Below the pieces are notes generated by a model that was given only the letters and a program-made list of their open reading frames with translations, searched no databases and was not told the DNA's origin. DNA of 64,000 bases, taken from assembly GCA_963811895.1 (NCBI GenBank), contig CAWETE010000005.1:62001-126000 (forward strand), given 5' to 3'. Both the position numbers and the translations under genes were made by a program. This document shows, piece after piece, positions 62,463 through 64,000 of this stretch; position 1 is the first letter of the stretch; every line of letters starts with the position of its first letter. The stretch comes from DASSUW01 sp963811895 (GTDB lineage Bacteria > Actinomycetota > Thermoleophilia > Solirubrobacterales > Solirubrobacteraceae).

Positions 62463-63376
62463 CGGCGCCCCTTCCCGACGCGGACGACGCGGATCGGGAT
62501 GCGCACGCGCACGACGTCGCCGCCGGTCGCGCGGACGCGGAAGATGACCACGCGCGACGAGCGGTAGGCGAGGTTCGCGACGACGTCGCCGGCCTTGCGC
62601 AGCGTGATCGAAGGCTTGGAGATCGTCCAGCCGCGCAGGCGGTTGCGGACCTGGACCTGGGTGCCGCGCGGCGCCGGCTTGCGGCGCCCGTTGATGCGGC
62701 AGGTCAGGTTGCCGGCGTAGCGGTAGGAGCGGCCGGCGGCGAGGACCGGAACGCCGCGGCGGTAGCGCAGCGGCCGCGAGGCGAGCCTCATCGACAGCTG
62801 CGGCGACGCGCAGCTCGAGGCGCCCTCGCCGGCGACGCCGCCATCGCCCGGCGACGGCTGCGGGGTGATCGTGCCCGACCCGATCTGGACGGTCACGTCG
62901 CACGACTTGTCGGCGCGCACGGTGCACGGTGAGGGGCGCGGGGTGTTCTCGATCGTGATCGTCCGCCGGAACAGCTCCGTCGACGTGCCTTCCGCGTCGG
63001 TCACCCAGACGACGAGCTCGCGCTGGCCGTCGGAGACCTCCGTCGTGTCGACGTCCAGGATGACCCGCGCGGGACAGGTCTCCGCACACGCGCCGTCGGC
63101 GAAGTTCTCGGGCTCGATCTGCTCGCCGCCGAGCGACGCGGCGGCGCTCTGCAGCGGTACGTCGTCGGGCGTCGCCTGGACGGTCAGGGCGAACCTCCCG
63201 GATGCGGGGTCGCGCCAGCCCGTCGCGTTCCCGTCGGGTTCAGCGGACGCGACCGAAGGCGCCACCAGCAACGCGGCGCAGACGACCAGCGGACCCAGGA
63301 CCCGGGCGAACATCCTGCCCATCAGAGCACGATATCCCTCCGCTTTCCCCCGACACAAGTTGAGGTTTCTCAACAT
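62459..63376 (-). CDS. Exported two-domain beta protein of the WxL-like operon
   Basis: 305 residues from ATG 63376, whose TGATG overlap with the upstream stop favours this start; ATG 63322 would give a more usual signal peptide (MFARVLGPLVVCAALLVAPS). Domain 1 (about 47-165) contains NATGWRDPASGRFALTVQAT, a Cys pair CAETC and VLDVDTTEVSDGQRELVVWV-like strands. A Pro/Gly linker (TPQPSPGDGGVAGEG) leads to domain 2, SCASPQLSMRLASRPLRYRR to the end, which is paralogous to the protein at 58725-59138. Both domains look immunoglobulin-like. No membrane anchor. Function unknown; probably part of a surface assembly. Confidence 0.7.
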   Translation of the reverse strand: MLRNLNLCRGKAEGYRALMGRMFARVLGPLVVCAALLVAPSVASAEPDGNATGWRDPASGRFALTVQATPDDVPLQSAAASLGGEQIEPENFADGACAETCPARVILDVDTTEVSDGQRELVVWVTDAEGTSTELFRRTITIENTPRPSPCTVRADKSCDVTVQIGSGTITPQPSPGDGGVAGEGASSCASPQLSMRLASRPLRYRRGVPVLAAGRSYRYAGNLTCRINGRRKPAPRGTQVQVRNRLRGWTISKPSITLRKAGDVVANLAYRSSRVVIFRVRATGGDVVRVRIPIRVVRVGKGRR

Positions 63377-64000
63377 CAGCGCAGCCTCCAGCGGCCGCCG
63401 GCGGCGGCGGGAACCGTCTCGAGCGCCAGCGCGAGCTCGCGCGGCTCGGCGTTCTCGGGCACTTCGAACAGCAGGCAGCCGCGGGCCTGGAGGCCTACGT
63501 CGAGGCGCACCGTGCCGTCGAAACCGTGCGAGCAGGGCGCCTTCACCCCGAGCGCCGGCTTGGCCGCACCGCCCGCGTAGCGCAGGCGCGCACTCTGCAG
63601 GGCGCTCTCGTGGATGGCGATGCCGGTGCTGCGGAGGCGCAGGCGCACGCCGACATAACGCATCCCGGGCCGCGGTGATTCGGAGGTCCGGGCAGAATCG
63701 ACGAGGCCGGTGACCGTCGTCCGCAGGCGGACACCGACGTTGGTGCCGGTCAGCGTGATCGTGTCGCCGATCGCGCCGGTCGCCGGCCGCGGCGGCTGGT
63801 GGTACTCGGCCTCGACGTCCGAGCTCGGGGGCACCGGCGCGTCACCGCCGCCGTAGAACTTGCGCACGGCGCGCGAGTGGCCCTTCTCGAACGGCTCCGC
63901 GGTGGCGGCCGGCGTCGCTGTCGCGGCCGGGGTGGCCGCCGCGGGCTCGGGCGTGGGCGCAGCGGCCGTCCGCTCCGCCTCGTTCGATCCGCACCCTGCG
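63376..64000 (-). CDS. Lipoprotein with DUF4352-like domain (N-terminus cut by window edge)
   Basis: The frame enters from the right edge with AGCGSNEAERTA, a lipobox whose Cys would be lipidated, followed by an Ala/Pro/Thr-rich linker (TPEPAAATPAATATPAATAE). The folded part reads GDTITLTGTNVGVRLRTTV, PRPGMRYVGVRLRLRSTGIA, CSHGFDGTVRLDVGLQARGC and LLFEVPENAEPRELALALET, with the G-x-R-Y-V-x-V-x-(L/V)-x-(L/V) strand pattern of DUF4352 domains and a possible disulfide. First visible gene of the four-gene exported operon, overlapping the next as TGATG. As the only lipid-anchored member it could tether the others. Only the signal peptide start is missing. Confidence 0.72.
   Translation of the reverse strand, partial: AGCGSNEAERTAAAPTPEPAAATPAATATPAATAEPFEKGHSRAVRKFYGGGDAPVPPSSDVEAEYHQPPRPATGAIGDTITLTGTNVGVRLRTTVTGLVDSARTSESPRPGMRYVGVRLRLRSTGIAIHESALQSARLRYAGGAAKPALGVKAPCSHGFDGTVRLDVGLQARGCLLFEVPENAEPRELALALETVPAAAGGRWRLR

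Noticed and set aside
1..64000. Insertion sequences, phage genes, CRISPR arrays, rRNA or tRNA genes
   Set aside because: No transposase, integrase, Cas or spaced-repeat pattern and no structural RNA signature was seen in either strand, apart from the riboswitch.

Overview
The window is very GC-rich and densely packed, with many GTG/TTG starts and 1-8 bp gene overlaps. The secreted protein at 60530-61135 (N-terminus like SFANVTSMLALFVALGG, then decapeptide repeats) belongs to a family I associate with Thermoleophilia, order Solirubrobacterales (Conexibacter/Solirubrobacter type). I therefore read this as a soil actinobacterial chromosome segment of that group. No rRNA, tRNA, CRISPR array, transposase or phage gene is visible.

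Layout. 1-6.8 kb: the end of a DUF6282 metal-hydrolase-like gene, an EamA transporter, and a large SARP/AfsR regulator divergent from a small operon (hypothetical, DUF4386, DHA2 efflux pump). 6.8-10.4 kb: an XRE/MmyB-type regulator with two aldo/keto reductases, divergent from an SDR. 10.5-45.4 kb: a rhamnoside-utilisation locus. It holds a secreted GH78 alpha-L-rhamnosidase, two paralogous MalFG-type ABC transporters each with an intracellular GH78, a LAL-type LuxR regulator, an MFS transporter, a DeoR regulator with a complete L-rhamnose pathway (RhaT/P/Q/S uptake, mutarotase, kinase, isomerase, bifunctional aldolase/lactaldehyde dehydrogenase), two LacI regulators and a secreted GH3 glycosidase. 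Together these can release rhamnose outside the cell, import rhamnosides and free rhamnose by separate transporters, trim rhamnosides inside, and convert rhamnose to DHAP and L-lactate.

45.5-57 kb: mixed housekeeping. A membrane alpha/beta hydrolase, a PrsW-type protease, a pentapeptide-repeat protein, an amine oxidase, a copper P-type ATPase with a secreted partner under CsoR-like operators, a TerC protein behind a yybP-ykoY (Mn2+) riboswitch, a YugP-type protease and an ankyrin protein. 57-64 kb: a secreted phosphodiesterase, an FprA-type ferredoxin reductase, and an operon of four exported beta-rich proteins. The C-terminal domain of the secreted rhamnosidase recurs as a stand-alone protein in that operon, next to a protein resembling the DUF916/DUF3324 partners of Firmicutes WxL surface proteins. 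I regard this as the best candidate for an undescribed system here: a WxL-like way of displaying extracellular enzymes.

Data quality. At least thirteen single-base-type frameshifts interrupt otherwise intact, conserved genes (SARP, three GH78s, rhaB, rhaEW, a permease, copA and others). Most are extra bases. This looks more like residual indel error in the assembly than gene decay, and the affected genes are annotated at full length.
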